A DNA stretch of 64,000 nucleotides from DASXRA01 sp036506155 (GTDB taxonomy: Bacteria; Actinomycetota; Actinomycetes; Mycobacteriales; Jatrophihabitantaceae): the NCBI GenBank assembly GCA_036506155.1, contig DASXSF010000121.1, positions 1-64,000 of the forward strand, given 5' to 3'. This document shows, in pieces, positions 25,702 through 33,938 of the stretch (within the stretch, counting starts at the first letter, position 1; each line of letters starts with the position of its first letter). A program made the translations under genes and the position numbers. The notes under the pieces were generated by a model. The model saw nothing but the letters and a program-made list of their open reading frames with translations, was not told the DNA's origin and made no database searches.

Positions 25702-26574
25702 CTAGCCGCCGCCGGCAGTGACGATCGCGTCGGTGAGGAACCCGGCGAGCAGTCCGATCAGCAGCCCGTAGCAGACGATGTCCATGCGCTTCGCCTTCGC
25801 CGCGACAGTCAGCAGTTGCACGACGACGTAGATGATCGAGCCGGCCGCCAGCGTGAGGAACACGACGCTGACCGCCTCACTGGTGAAACCGTGGCCGACG
25901 GCGGTGCCGATGAACGTCGGGCCACCGCCGATCAAGCCGAGTGCGAGCAGAAACCCCCAGCTGGGGCGGCGCTGCGTGCCGTCGGCGTCCACGTCGCCGG
26001 CGAGGGGCGCAACGATCCCGAATCCCTCGGTGGCGTTGTGCGCCGCGAACCCGATAACCAGCACGGTGGCCAACGCCACATCACCCGTCGCGGCCGACTG
26101 CCCGATGGCCAGCCCCTCGGCAAAGTTGTGCAACCCGATGCCGACCGCGATCAGCAGCGCCAGCCGACGCGCCGGCGACCAAGTGGCGAGCCCGGCGACG
26201 ACGCGGCCCGGACGCTCGTGGACCGACATGGCCCCCGGGCCGATACGGCTCGGCGGTTTCACCCGGGCAAGGTAGCGGTCGTAGGCGACCAGGGACAGCA
26301 GCCCGATGCTCAGCCCGGCGGCGAACAGCGTGCCGTAGCCGAACACCGGCCCGAGCCCACCGGTGTGCTCGTGGAGTGCGGACAGCGCGTTGTCGATGGG
26401 CTCCCAGGCGTGATCCAACACGTCCCAGACCAGGAAGAGCAGGATGCCGACGGCGATCGCGTTGAGCAACAGCCGCAGCTGCGGCATCGGGCGCCGCAGC
26501 CGTCCGAGCGGCAGGCCGAGGAAGATGGTGATGCCGGCGATCAGCCCGAGTAGCAGCGTTTCTGGCAGGCCCAC
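25702..26574 (-). CDS. ZIP-family metal transporter
   Basis: A 290-residue membrane protein with eight predicted helices. The metal-binding helices are recognisable: GIGLHNFAEGLAIG (TM4-like) and GFAAHNATEGFGI (TM5-like), with the His/Glu residues that coordinate Zn2+, Fe2+ or Mn2+. The loop after TM3 is moderately long. It starts at a GTG with GGGAG upstream. A 14-bp palindrome of the DtxR/IdeR/MntR type (26607-26620) is 33 bases upstream of the start, so Fe2+ or Mn2+ is at least as likely as Zn2+ to be the substrate or signal. A phosphoesterase lipoprotein follows in the same operon. Confidence 0.85.
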   Translation of the reverse strand: MGLPETLLLGLIAGITIFLGLPLGRLRRPMPQLRLLLNAIAVGILLFLVWDVLDHAWEPIDNALSALHEHTGGLGPVFGYGTLFAAGLSIGLLSLVAYDRYLARVKPPSRIGPGAMSVHERPGRVVAGLATWSPARRLALLIAVGIGLHNFAEGLAIGQSAATGDVALATVLVIGFAAHNATEGFGIVAPLAGDVDADGTQRRPSWGFLLALGLIGGGPTFIGTAVGHGFTSEAVSVVFLTLAAGSIIYVVVQLLTVAAKAKRMDIVCYGLLIGLLAGFLTDAIVTAGGG

Positions 26575-26606
26575 CCTTGACTCCCATGACTCGACAGCAA
26601 GCTAGC

Positions 26607-26620
26607 TTAGGCTTGCCTAA
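26607..26620 (-). promoter_or_regulatory. Candidate IdeR/DtxR- or MntR-type operator
   Basis: TTAGGC-TT-GCCTAA, a perfect dyad, matches the half-site TTAGG of the DtxR/IdeR consensus (TTAGGTTAGGCTAACCTAA). It is 33 bases upstream of the ZIP GTG, in the expected promoter position. It could also serve the divergent DGPF gene. Confidence 0.55.
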
Positions 26621-26672
26621 CTCCGTGGTGAAGTCAAGTTAGGGACGCAGGACGGGCATCGATCGCTGGATG

Positions 26673-26702
26673 TGTCCGATCAGGGGGGTGCCCGTTCGTC
26701 GT
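26673..26702 (+). promoter_or_regulatory. Possible ECF42-type promoter
   Basis: TGTCCGA at 26673-26679 and CGTC at 26697-26700 resemble the TGTCGA / CG(A/T)C elements described for ECF42 promoters, at an 18-base spacing. They lie 40-70 bases upstream of the DGPF gene, the usual ECF42 target. This is a tentative match made by eye. Confidence 0.35.
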
Positions 26703-26740
26703 ACCGGTGTACAACGACCAAGCGAGAGCGAGGAGCTGTC

Positions 26741-27085
26741 ATGCGCTACCTGATGTTCGTGGCCACTGACCCGGAGAACGCACCCGACGCCACCGGCGAG
26801 GGCACCCTGCCGATCGACGAGTGGGTCGCCAAGAACGACGCCGCCGGCACCCGCGTAATGGGTGAGCGGATCCGGCCGGCCGAGGACGCGACGACCGTGC
26901 GCCGCCGCGACGGCAAAGTGCTCGTGACGGACGGGCCGTTCGCCGAGTCGCGGGAGTGGATCGTCGGATTCGACATTCTCGAATGTGCCGATCTGGACGA
27001 GGCGATCTCGGTCGCCGCAGAGCACCCGATGGCGGCGTCCGGGCGCCTGGAGCTGCGCCCGTTCTGGCCCGGCGACCAGCCGTAA
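26741..27085 (+). CDS. YCII-related DGPF-domain protein
   Basis: A 114-residue cytoplasmic protein with the namesake motif in KVLVTDGPFAESREWIVGFD and the YCII-like fold. It has no known enzymatic role. The ATG at 26741 has GAGGAGC at the right distance. It is followed two bases later by the GTG of an ECF42 sigma factor. DGPF genes are the hallmark partners of ECF42 sigma factors, and the promoter before the DGPF gene is usually their target. A pair was probably kept together for this regulatory reason. Function in stress is inferred from family reports only. Confidence 0.88.
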   Translation: MRYLMFVATDPENAPDATGEGTLPIDEWVAKNDAAGTRVMGERIRPAEDATTVRRRDGKVLVTDGPFAESREWIVGFDILECADLDEAISVAAEHPMAASGRLELRPFWPGDQP

Positions 27086-27087
27086 TC

Positions 27088-28302
27088 GTGCCCGACGTAC
27101 ACGCCGCGCTTGCCGATGTCGTCGCGCGCGAACGGCTGCGCGTCGTGGCGTCGCTCATTCGCGTGTTCGGCGACTGGGACCTGGCCGACGACGTGTTCGC
27201 CGAGGCGACCGAGCGGGCACTGCGGCGCTGGCCCATTGACGGCATTCCAGCCAACCCGGGCGCCTGGCTCACCACGACGGCACGGCGCCGGGCTATCGAT
27301 GTGATCCGCCGCCGTGCCGTCGAATCCGGCAAGCTCGCGGAGGTCGCGATGCACGAGTCGCAGGAAACCGGCGAGGCGCCGGCCATCGCGGATGACCGGC
27401 TCCGCCTGATGTTCACCTGCTGCCACCCCGCTCTGCCGTTGGAAGCCCGGGTGGCGCTCACCCTGAGGGTTGTGGTGGGCCTGTCGACCGCAGCACTTGG
27501 ACGGGTATTCCTCGCGTCCGAGCAGACCATCGGGAAGCGGCTGCAACGCGCCAAGCAGAAGATCGCGAACGCCGGAATCCCCTATCGGGTGCCGACCGAG
27601 CAGATGTTGCCCGAACGCCTCGACGGGGTGCTCACCGTCGTCTACCTGATCTTCACCGAGGGCTGGGCGGCCAACGCCGACGGTGCGCTTGCCGAGGAGG
27701 CGATCCGGCTCGGCCGGCTGCTGCTCGAACTGCTGCCCGGCTCGGACGAGGCGCGCGCCCTGGTCGCGCTAATGCTGATGCAGCACGCGCGCCGCGATGC
27801 GCGCAGCGTCGACGGCAACCTGGTCACGCTCGAAGAGCAGGACCGCGGTCGCTGGGACGCCGATGCGATCCGTGAAGCGCTGGCGCTGCTGCGGAGCCCG
27901 GTGCGCGAGCGCGGCAGCTACCGCATCCAGGCGGAGATCGCGGCGGTCCACGCGAGTGCACCACGCGCGGACCGCACCGACTGGCCGGCCATCGTCGCCC
28001 GGTACGACGAGTTGCTCTGGATGCAGCCGTCGCCGGTCGTGGCGCTGAACCGCGCCGTCGCGATCGGCATGGCCGACGGGCCGCACGCCGGCCTCGCCGT
28101 TCTGGACGGACTCGCGCGCGACCAGCGCCTTTGCGGCTACCACCCGCTCCACGCGGCCCGCGGCGAACTGCTCGCCCGGGCCGGGCAACCCACCGAAGCG
28201 GCCACCGCACTGGCCCGCGCCGCGGAGCTGGCGCCGACCGAGCAGGAGCGGACGCAGATTCGGCGCCGGCTGACGTCCCTGCACCCGGCTGACTTCGGGT
28301 AG
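27088..28302 (+). CDS. ECF42-type RNA polymerase sigma factor with C-terminal TPR-like extension
   Basis: A 404-residue sigma factor. Sigma2 (ERLRVVASLIRVFGDWDLAD, then WLTTTARRRAIDVIRRRA) and sigma4 (ARVALTLRVVVGLSTAALGR, FLASEQTIGKRLQRAKQKI) make up the first about 185 residues. The rest is an alpha-helical extension (YDELLWMQPSPVVALNRAVA, then TPR-like helices) typical of ECF42/DUF6596. No anti-sigma gene is nearby; in ECF42 the extension is required for activity. The GTG start at 27088 is in line with the family. It is cotranscribed with the upstream DGPF gene. Confidence 0.88.
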   Translation: MPDVHAALADVVARERLRVVASLIRVFGDWDLADDVFAEATERALRRWPIDGIPANPGAWLTTTARRRAIDVIRRRAVESGKLAEVAMHESQETGEAPAIADDRLRLMFTCCHPALPLEARVALTLRVVVGLSTAALGRVFLASEQTIGKRLQRAKQKIANAGIPYRVPTEQMLPERLDGVLTVVYLIFTEGWAANADGALAEEAIRLGRLLLELLPGSDEARALVALMLMQHARRDARSVDGNLVTLEEQDRGRWDADAIREALALLRSPVRERGSYRIQAEIAAVHASAPRADRTDWPAIVARYDELLWMQPSPVVALNRAVAIGMADGPHAGLAVLDGLARDQRLCGYHPLHAARGELLARAGQPTEAATALARAAELAPTEQERTQIRRRLTSLHPADFG

Positions 28303-28318
28303 CTGGAATGCTGGCGCG

Positions 28319-29101
28319 ATGGCTGATTTCACGCACACGGACCTCAGCGGCGCGCGCTTCGAGGACGTCTACCTGACCGGAGCCGACTTCCACGACGTCG
28401 ACCTGACCGACGCGCGTTTCCACGAGGTCGACCTGACCGGCGCCGTGATCCGCGGCGCCGCGCTGGTCGACGTCGACATCAGCGGCGAGATCGACAACCT
28501 GCGAGTCAACGGAGTCGACGTAGTCCCCCTGGTGGAGGCCGAACTGAACCGCCGCTATCCGGACCGTGTGAAGATGCGCCCCGCCGACGCCGCCGGGTTC
28601 CGCGACGCATGGGACGTCCTCGAGCGGCTATGGGCCCAGACCGTGTCGCGGGCCCGTGGGCTGGCCCCAGACCAGGTACATGAGCGGGTCGACGGGGAGT
28701 GGTCGTTCATCGAGACGCTGCGGCATCTGGTGTTCGCCACCGATGCCTGGGTGACCCGCGCAATCCTGGGAAAGCCGGCACCGTGGCATCCGCTGGATCT
28801 GCCGCACGACGAGATGCCCGACACGCCCGGCGTGCCGCGTGACGATGCCGCGCGCCCGTCGCTTTCCGAGGTGCTCGCTCTGCGGGCAGACCGCATGGCC
28901 ACCGTGCGGCAGGTCTTCACCGGGCTCACCGACGAGCAGCTCGCCGGGCGCACCGAACCGGTCAGGGAGCCGGGCTATCCCGAGTCGGACAGCTTCGCCG
29001 TACGCCGCTGCCTTCAAGCCATCCTCAACGAGGAGTGGATGCACCGGCTTTACGCCGAACGGGACTTGGACATTCTCGAGAGCCGCGTCCCTCGCAACTG
29101 A
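28319..29101 (+). CDS. Pentapeptide-repeat/DinB-like fusion protein
   Basis: A 260-residue protein in two parts. Residues 1 to about 65 are pentapeptide repeats of the A(D/N)Lxx type (FTHTDLSGARFEDVYLTGAD and so on), which fold as a right-handed beta-helix. Residues about 75-245 are a DinB_2-like four-helix bundle (VERVDGEWSFIETLRHLVFA as the metal-helix region, and NEEWMHRLYAERDLDILESR at the end). DinB-like proteins include metal-dependent thiol transferases of the mycothiol/bacillithiol type. The ATG at 28319 follows the sigma factor by 16 bases, so it may be part of the same operon. What the beta-helix adds is unknown. Confidence 0.8.
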   Translation: MADFTHTDLSGARFEDVYLTGADFHDVDLTDARFHEVDLTGAVIRGAALVDVDISGEIDNLRVNGVDVVPLVEAELNRRYPDRVKMRPADAAGFRDAWDVLERLWAQTVSRARGLAPDQVHERVDGEWSFIETLRHLVFATDAWVTRAILGKPAPWHPLDLPHDEMPDTPGVPRDDAARPSLSEVLALRADRMATVRQVFTGLTDEQLAGRTEPVREPGYPESDSFAVRRCLQAILNEEWMHRLYAERDLDILESRVPRN

Positions 29102-29182
29102 TCCAGATCATCCTTATGCCGCAGCACGCCTAGGATCGACTCGGCGCCGATCGAATGCCAGCCTGGCTGCATAGCATCGGTT

Positions 29183-29204
29183 CTGACCCCTTCTGTGGTG
29201 TCAG
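29183..29204 (+). repeat. Small inverted repeat before the secreted protein gene
   Basis: CTGACCCC (29183-29190) and GGTGTCAG (29197-29204) pair with one mismatch around a six-base loop. A second pair, CCGCGC/GCGCGG, follows. They may shape the leader of the gene at 29265 or end transcription from the upstream gene. No known riboswitch class fits. Confidence 0.3.
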
Positions 29205-29264
29205 GTCCGCGCTACCTCTAGGCTTGCGCGGACGCGATTCGGGGTGGGATCGGGGGTTTGGGGG

Positions 29265-29855
29265 ATGAGGCAACGCTATCGGCGAATCGTCGCGGCTGCC
29301 TGCTGCGTCGGAGCGATCGGAGTGATGGCCGCCGTGCTGCTGCCCGGGCAGGGCGCGGGCGCCGATCGCGGCGGCCACTCCGGCTCAGGACACACGAAGA
29401 CGCACGGCCCACCCCCCGGGCACGGCTCCGGCAATCCAGACGCTAGTGGGTGGGCGTCTGCGTCGGTTGCGGCGCGGACGGCGTCTGCGTCTGCGTCGGT
29501 TCCGGCACCGGGACATTCGGCGCAGCCTGCTGCTCAACCGGCGACGCCGACCGTCCCCGCGTCTAACACTGCATCCGCTCAGGCGCCCGCGGCCCGCACG
29601 ACGGTCACCCTGCAGGGCGAGCAGTCCCGCGCGCCCGCGCCGCATCAGGTCACGCACGCGAACAGCCCGGCGGCGCAGATCGTCGAGGTCGCGGCGTCGC
29701 CGAACAGACCAGCGCGCGACTCCGTCGCCCTGGCCGTGACCATTGCCGGCCTGCTGGTCGCCACGGCGATCGCGGTGCTCTACGGGAGTCGCCCCGGCCC
29801 CCGGCAGGGGCGACACCGCTCCGCACAGCCACTCGGAGCGCACGAGCGGCGGTGA
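29265..29855 (+). CDS. Secreted/membrane Ala/Pro/Ser-rich protein of unknown function
   Basis: A 196-residue protein. An N-terminal signal-type helix (RIVAAACCVGAIGVMAAVLL) is followed by about 110 residues of low complexity (His/Gly first, then Ala/Ser/Pro) and a C-terminal transmembrane helix (DSVALAVTIAGLLVATAIAV) before a basic tail. This is a surface-anchored, disordered architecture. In DNA, the unit GCGTCTGCGTCGGTT is repeated around 29456-29510. The ATG at 29265 follows GGGGG. I recognise no domain. It stands alone between a fusion gene and a convergent STAS gene. Confidence 0.6.
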   Translation: MRQRYRRIVAAACCVGAIGVMAAVLLPGQGAGADRGGHSGSGHTKTHGPPPGHGSGNPDASGWASASVAARTASASASVPAPGHSAQPAAQPATPTVPASNTASAQAPAARTTVTLQGEQSRAPAPHQVTHANSPAAQIVEVAASPNRPARDSVALAVTIAGLLVATAIAVLYGSRPGPRQGRHRSAQPLGAHERR

Positions 29856-29861
29856 ACCTGA

Positions 29862-30230
29862 TCAGCCCAGGGCGGCGTCGGCCGTCGGGCCGAGTGTGAG
29901 CAGGACCCGGTCGAGCCCGGATGCGGCTAACGCGTCACCCACCGGACCGCACACGCCGGTGAGCACCAACGTGCCCCGTGAGGCGAGGAAGCGGTGGTGC
30001 GCACGCAGCAGCGCGGCGACGGCAACGTCGTCTATCGCCGTGACGCGGCACAGATCGAGCCGCACGTACTGCACACCGAGCTCGCGCTGAGCGGTGAGTA
30101 CGGCGCCGAGCATGTCCGCGCCCGCCGAGCTGAGCGCGCCGCGCGCTCTGAGTTGGCCCAGACGCGGATCGTCAGACGGGCATACGTCAATCTCGAAGGG
30201 CCCCGACAGCTGGGCGACCGCACCCGTCAT
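29862..30230 (-). CDS. STAS-domain protein (anti-sigma-factor-antagonist-like)
   Basis: A 122-residue single STAS domain (RLGQLRARGALSSAGADMLG, VQYVRLDLCRVTAIDDVAVA). In classic SpoIIAA/RsbV proteins the phosphorylated Ser sits in a (I/V)DSSG-type motif; here the aligned segment is AIDDVAVAAL, with Asp-Val in place of Ser-Ser. It may therefore be locked in one state or act by another route. No kinase partner is adjacent. The ATG at 30230 follows GAGGTGG. The gene lies between a convergent secreted protein and, upstream on the same strand, an ECF41 sigma factor, after 81 bases. Confidence 0.75.
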   Translation of the reverse strand: MTGAVAQLSGPFEIDVCPSDDPRLGQLRARGALSSAGADMLGAVLTAQRELGVQYVRLDLCRVTAIDDVAVAALLRAHHRFLASRGTLVLTGVCGPVGDALAASGLDRVLLTLGPTADAALG

Positions 30231-30311
30231 GCGCCACCTCGCAACGGCGTGAGCCGAGAGGCTGCGTTCAGCGTTCCGATCGTAACTCCGGCCGCGACGC
30301 CCGGAAAGCCG

Positions 30312-31154
30312 TCAGCCGTCAAGCAGTGTGACGTCCTGCAACCGTTCCGGGTCGGCAACGATGTCAATCGCGACGATCTTGCGATCGCTGAACGAGAAGC
30401 GGAAGGCGACGCGGGGCGCGCCGCCCGGTGCCCACGCCGCGCCCGGGGTCCCGCCGACGAGCGCCGGTCGCGCGGCGCGGGCCCGGCCGGCGAACTGCGC
30501 AGCGACGGCGTCCGCGCCCTGGATGCCGCCGACGGCACCGAACTGCGCGGCCGCCGCGTCGGCGCGCAGCACCACGTCCGGGTCGAGCAGAGTGAGCAGC
30601 GCAGCGAAGTCCCCCTCCCGGGACGCGGCGAGGAAAGCCTTCACGACCTCGCGCTGCCTCGCGTGGTCCGAGGTCGCCCGCGAGCCCTGGATGCGGCGGC
30701 GCGCCCTGCTGGCGAGCTGACGGGTCGCGGCGGGCGAGCGTCCCACGATGGGCGCGATGTCGTCGAACGGGACGGCAAACGTGTCGTGCAGCACGAACGC
30801 GAGCCGCTCGGCCGGGGTGAGCGTATCCAGCACGACGAGCAGGGCCACGCCGACCGAGTCGGCAAGCACGGCCTGCTCTTCGGGGTCGGCGTCGTCGGCG
30901 GAGAGATCGCGCTCGCCGAGTGGCTCCTCACGGCGCGTCTTGCGCGACTGGAGCATGTTCAGGCACACCCGGGCGACGACGGTGGTGAGCCACCCGGTCA
31001 GGTTCTGGACGTCGCTTCGGTCCGCGCGGCTGACCCGCAACCACGATTCCTGCACCGCGTCGTCGGCCTCGCTCTGCGAGCCGAGCATGCGATACGCCAC
31101 CGCGCGCAGGTGTGCTCGGTTCTCCTCGAAACGTTCGGTGAGCCACTCGTCCAC
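30312..31154 (-). CDS. ECF41-type RNA polymerase sigma factor with SnoaL-like C-terminal domain
   Basis: A 280-residue sigma factor. Sigma2 (HLRAVAYRMLGSQSEADDAV QESW) and sigma4 (LTPAERLAFVLHDTFAVPFD, PATRQLASRARRRIQGSR) are followed by a SnoaL-like domain (VVKAFLAASREGDFAALLTL) that ends with ADPERLQDV, where ECF41 proteins have NPDKL. The domain fine-tunes activity in this class and replaces a separate anti-sigma factor. The usual neighbour, a carboxymuconolactone decarboxylase/oxidoreductase (COE) gene, is not adjacent. The start is a GTG at 31154. An ABC transporter is immediately upstream on the same strand. Confidence 0.87.
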   Translation of the reverse strand: MDEWLTERFEENRAHLRAVAYRMLGSQSEADDAVQESWLRVSRADRSDVQNLTGWLTTVVARVCLNMLQSRKTRREEPLGERDLSADDADPEEQAVLADSVGVALLVVLDTLTPAERLAFVLHDTFAVPFDDIAPIVGRSPAATRQLASRARRRIQGSRATSDHARQREVVKAFLAASREGDFAALLTLLDPDVVLRADAAAAQFGAVGGIQGADAVAAQFAGRARAARPALVGGTPGAAWAPGGAPRVAFRFSFSDRKIVAIDIVADPERLQDVTLLDG

Positions 31155-31227
31155 GTGTCACATCCTGGGGTCGGCGCGCGTCATAGTCCTGACCGGCCGG
31201 ACCGCACAGGTGTGACCGCCCGCGTGT

Positions 31228-31992
31228 TCAGGCGTCCCGGCGGGTCACGAGCACTGCCGCGGCGGTGATCGCCGCGACCGCGTACAGGCACAGCACCCCG
31301 AGCCCCGTCCAGGGCGCGAGCGCGTCATGTACCCGCTGCACGGCGAAGATCTGCGTGCCGGCATTGGCCGGCATGTACGGCATGACGTCGTTGCGCCACG
31401 ACGTCGGCAGCAGGTCGGTAAGCGCCGTCAGCGCAAACAGGATGCCGAAGAACGCCGACAGTGCGCCGGCGGTATGGCGCAGGAGCGCGCCGATGCCGAA
31501 TCCGAGCAACCCGACCGCTGCCAGGTACAGGCCACCGCCGACCACGGCGCGCAGCACCTCGGGCTGGCCGAGGGACACGCCGGCATGTGCTCCGGACAGG
31601 ATTGCCTGCCCGATTCCGAATGCGGCAAAGCTGAGCACCTCGCCCAGCACGAGGGTGACCACGCCGAACACGAGCCCCTTGGCGGCAAGCACCGCACGCC
31701 GTTGCGGCACTGCGCCGAACGTCGCGCGGATCATGCCGGTGCCGTACTCCGAGCCGATCACCATGACGCCGAGGGTGCCGACAGCCACCTGCGCCAGGAA
31801 TATGCCGTTCAGACTGATCGTGGTGGCGTCGATCGTGGTACCGGGCGAGTGGCGAATGTCCTGCGCCCACTTGACGCAGACGATCACGGCGACTCCGATC
31901 GTGACCGCCACCGCGAAGAACATCGTCCAGTACGTGGACCGCACGGAACGCAGCTTCGTCCACTCGCTGCGGAGCACATCGGCGAAGTTCAT
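31228..31992 (-). CDS. ABC transporter permease (ABC-2 type)
   Basis: A 254-residue membrane protein with about six helices. It begins with the signature of small ABC-2 permeases (ADVLRSEWTKLRSVRSTYWT). Such proteins pair with the ATPase directly upstream to export peptides or lipids or confer resistance. Its ATG at 31992 overlaps the ATPase stop by one base (TGATG), so they are translationally coupled. The substrate cannot be told. The gene continues no further than the tail RRDA at 31228; the longer open frame to 32406 is a shadow of the ATPase gene. Confidence 0.85.
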   Translation of the reverse strand: MNFADVLRSEWTKLRSVRSTYWTMFFAVAVTIGVAVIVCVKWAQDIRHSPGTTIDATTISLNGIFLAQVAVGTLGVMVIGSEYGTGMIRATFGAVPQRRAVLAAKGLVFGVVTLVLGEVLSFAAFGIGQAILSGAHAGVSLGQPEVLRAVVGGGLYLAAVGLLGFGIGALLRHTAGALSAFFGILFALTALTDLLPTSWRNDVMPYMPANAGTQIFAVQRVHDALAPWTGLGVLCLYAVAAITAAAVLVTRRDA

Positions 31993-32897
31993 CACGCCAC
32001 CTCCGCCCGGTAGTCGGTGCTGTCTCGGGTGAGCTCCATGAACGCCGCCTCGAGAGATGCCGTCTGCGAGGAGAGTTCGTGGATTGCGATGCCGTGCCGG
32101 GCCGCGAGATCGCCGACCGCCGGGCAGCCTGCGCCGGTCACGTCCAGCGCGCCGTCGTGCGCCCGCACGACCGCGCCGGACTCGCGCAGCAGCGCGCCGA
32201 GTCGCGACGCCTGAGGCGAGCGCACCCGCACGTAGTTCGCCGAGCTGCGCGCCACGATCTCCGTGGTGCTCGCGTCGGCGATGAGCCGTCCCTGGCCGAC
32301 GACGATGAGGTGGTCGGCGGTCAACGCCATCTCGCTCATCAGATGGCTGGACACGAAGACGGTGCGCCCCTCGGCAGCGAGCGAGCGCAGCAGCGTCCGA
32401 ATCCACAGGATGCCCTCCGGATCCAGGCCGTTCACCGGCTCGTCACAGAGCAGGACGGGTGGGTCGCCGAGCAGCGCTGCTGCCAGGCCCAGGCGCTGGC
32501 TCATGCCGAGAGAGAAGCCTCCCGCCCGGCGTCGCGCCGCGGACGACAGGCCGACGATGTCGAGTACCTCGGCGACCCGGCGGCGTCCGATGCCGTTGCT
32601 CTGCGCCAGGCAGAGCAGGTGGTTGTACGCGCTGCGCCCGCAGTGCACGGCGCGCACCTCGAGGACCGCGCCCACTTCGGTTAGCGGCCGGTGCAGCTCG
32701 CCGTACCGGCGCCCGTTCACGGTGACGTGTCCGCTGGTCGGCAGGTCGAGGCCGAGGATCAGCCGCATCGTCGTGGATTTGCCGGCTCCGTTCGGACCAA
32801 GGAACCCGGTCACCCGACCGGGCAGCACGTCGAAGCTCAACGCGTCGACGGCCTGCACTTTTCCGAATCGCTTGCTCAGCTCCCGCACCTGGATCAT
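31992..32897 (-). CDS. ABC transporter ATP-binding protein
   Basis: A 301-residue DRA/CcmA-type ATPase. Walker A (GPNGAGKSTTMRLILGL), the signature SLGMSQRLGLAAALL and Walker B (VLLCDEPVNGLDP) are intact, followed by the D-loop and switch His (SSHLMSEMALTADHL). The C-terminal about 80 residues form a small accessory domain. The family serves bacteriocin/antibiotic exporters and similar ABC-2 systems. I take the ATG at 32897 (MIQVRELSKRFG); a GTG at 32912 is also possible, and neither has a clear ribosome-binding site. It is followed directly by its permease. Confidence 0.9.
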   Translation of the reverse strand: MIQVRELSKRFGKVQAVDALSFDVLPGRVTGFLGPNGAGKSTTMRLILGLDLPTSGHVTVNGRRYGELHRPLTEVGAVLEVRAVHCGRSAYNHLLCLAQSNGIGRRRVAEVLDIVGLSSAARRRAGGFSLGMSQRLGLAAALLGDPPVLLCDEPVNGLDPEGILWIRTLLRSLAAEGRTVFVSSHLMSEMALTADHLIVVGQGRLIADASTTEIVARSSANYVRVRSPQASRLGALLRESGAVVRAHDGALDVTGAGCPAVGDLAARHGIAIHELSSQTASLEAAFMELTRDSTDYRAEVA

Positions 32898-32945
32898 GCG
32901 AGCATGCTGCACGTCCGCACCCGCCCGGCGGATCCGTGACGCCCC

Positions 32946-33908
32946 CTAATCCGCCCCTGATCCTGCCCTGAGGGGCACGCCCGCCGACGCCTCTGCCAGC
33001 GCCTCATGCCGCGGCCAGGCCGGGAAGCCGTGCCGATGGCGCAACAGCATCCACACGGGCCCGGCGAGGACGGCCACCGCGATGAGCAGCGCACCGGTGG
33101 GGACGGTGCTGACCCCGAGCAGCTTCAGCGCCGAGGCCAGCAGGACGAACGCCAGGGCGCGGCGGATCAGCGCGCCGGGCAGCCGCGACGACAGCTGCGC
33201 GCCGAGATAGGCACCCGGGATCGACCCGGCGAGCAGGGCTGCGGTCACGCCCAGGCGAAAGTCACCGAAGATCAGGTGTCCCACTGCCGCCGACGCGACC
33301 AGCGGTACCGCCTGGACGAGGTCGGTGCCGACCAACTCGCTCGCGCGCAGCGTCGGGTACAGGAGCATCAACGCGATGATGATCAGCGAACCGGAGCCGA
33401 CGGATGTCATCCCGACGACGAGTCCACCGAGCACGCCGATCAGCACGGTCGGCACCACGCGTACCACCAGCACGGGCGGCCCCGACGGGTCGTGGGGCCG
33501 GCGTCCGTCCCGGTGCCGCGCCCGCTCCGCCAGGCGCAGGTACGCGCGCACGAACAGCCCGGTCGCGGCGGTGATCAAGGCGACACCGAGCGCTTTCTGG
33601 ATCAGGTCGTCGACATTGTGACCGTGGCCCAGCGCCCGCGCGACGAGCACGCCGGCAAACGCCGCCGGGACGGAACCCACGCACAGCCAGCGCACCAGGT
33701 CCAGCCGCACCGTGCCATGGCGCAGGTGGACGGCAGAGCCGACCGGCTTCATCACCGCGCTCGCGACCAGGTCGCTGGACACGGCTGCGAGTGGCGATAC
33801 CCCGAAGAACAGCACGAGCATCGGCGTCATCAACGCGCCGCCGCCCATGCCGGTCAACCCGACGACGATGCCCACCATGAGCGCGCCGAGTGCCAGAGTC
33901 CAGTCCAC
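32946..33908 (-). CDS. TauE/SafE-family anion permease
   Basis: A 320-residue membrane protein with about eight helices. The duplicated TauE/SafE motifs are GIVVGLTGMGGGALMTPMLV at the N terminus and VVGMTSVGSGSLIIIALMLL in the second half. The family is linked to sulfite, sulfonate or other organic anion export. The central loop is long and basic/Pro-rich. It lies 30 bases after the alditol oxidase stop on the same strand, so it could be the last gene of the SorC operon, but no functional link to polyols is evident. Confidence 0.85.
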   Translation of the reverse strand: MDWTLALGALMVGIVVGLTGMGGGALMTPMLVLFFGVSPLAAVSSDLVASAVMKPVGSAVHLRHGTVRLDLVRWLCVGSVPAAFAGVLVARALGHGHNVDDLIQKALGVALITAATGLFVRAYLRLAERARHRDGRRPHDPSGPPVLVVRVVPTVLIGVLGGLVVGMTSVGSGSLIIIALMLLYPTLRASELVGTDLVQAVPLVASAAVGHLIFGDFRLGVTAALLAGSIPGAYLGAQLSSRLPGALIRRALAFVLLASALKLLGVSTVPTGALLIAVAVLAGPVWMLLRHRHGFPAWPRHEALAEASAGVPLRAGSGAD

Positions 33909-33938
33909 CGGCGAAGCCTACCGAAATGACAGGGATGC

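Noticed and set aside
29450..29520. GCGTCTGCGTCGGTT repeats as a mobile or regulatory repeat
   Set aside because: They encode the Ala/Ser-rich linker of a secreted protein; low-complexity coding repeats explain them.
32946..33929. Plus-strand frame over the TauE/SafE gene (33006-33929)
   Set aside because: His/Gln/Arg-rich composition shows it is a shadow; the minus strand has intact membrane helices and family motifs.
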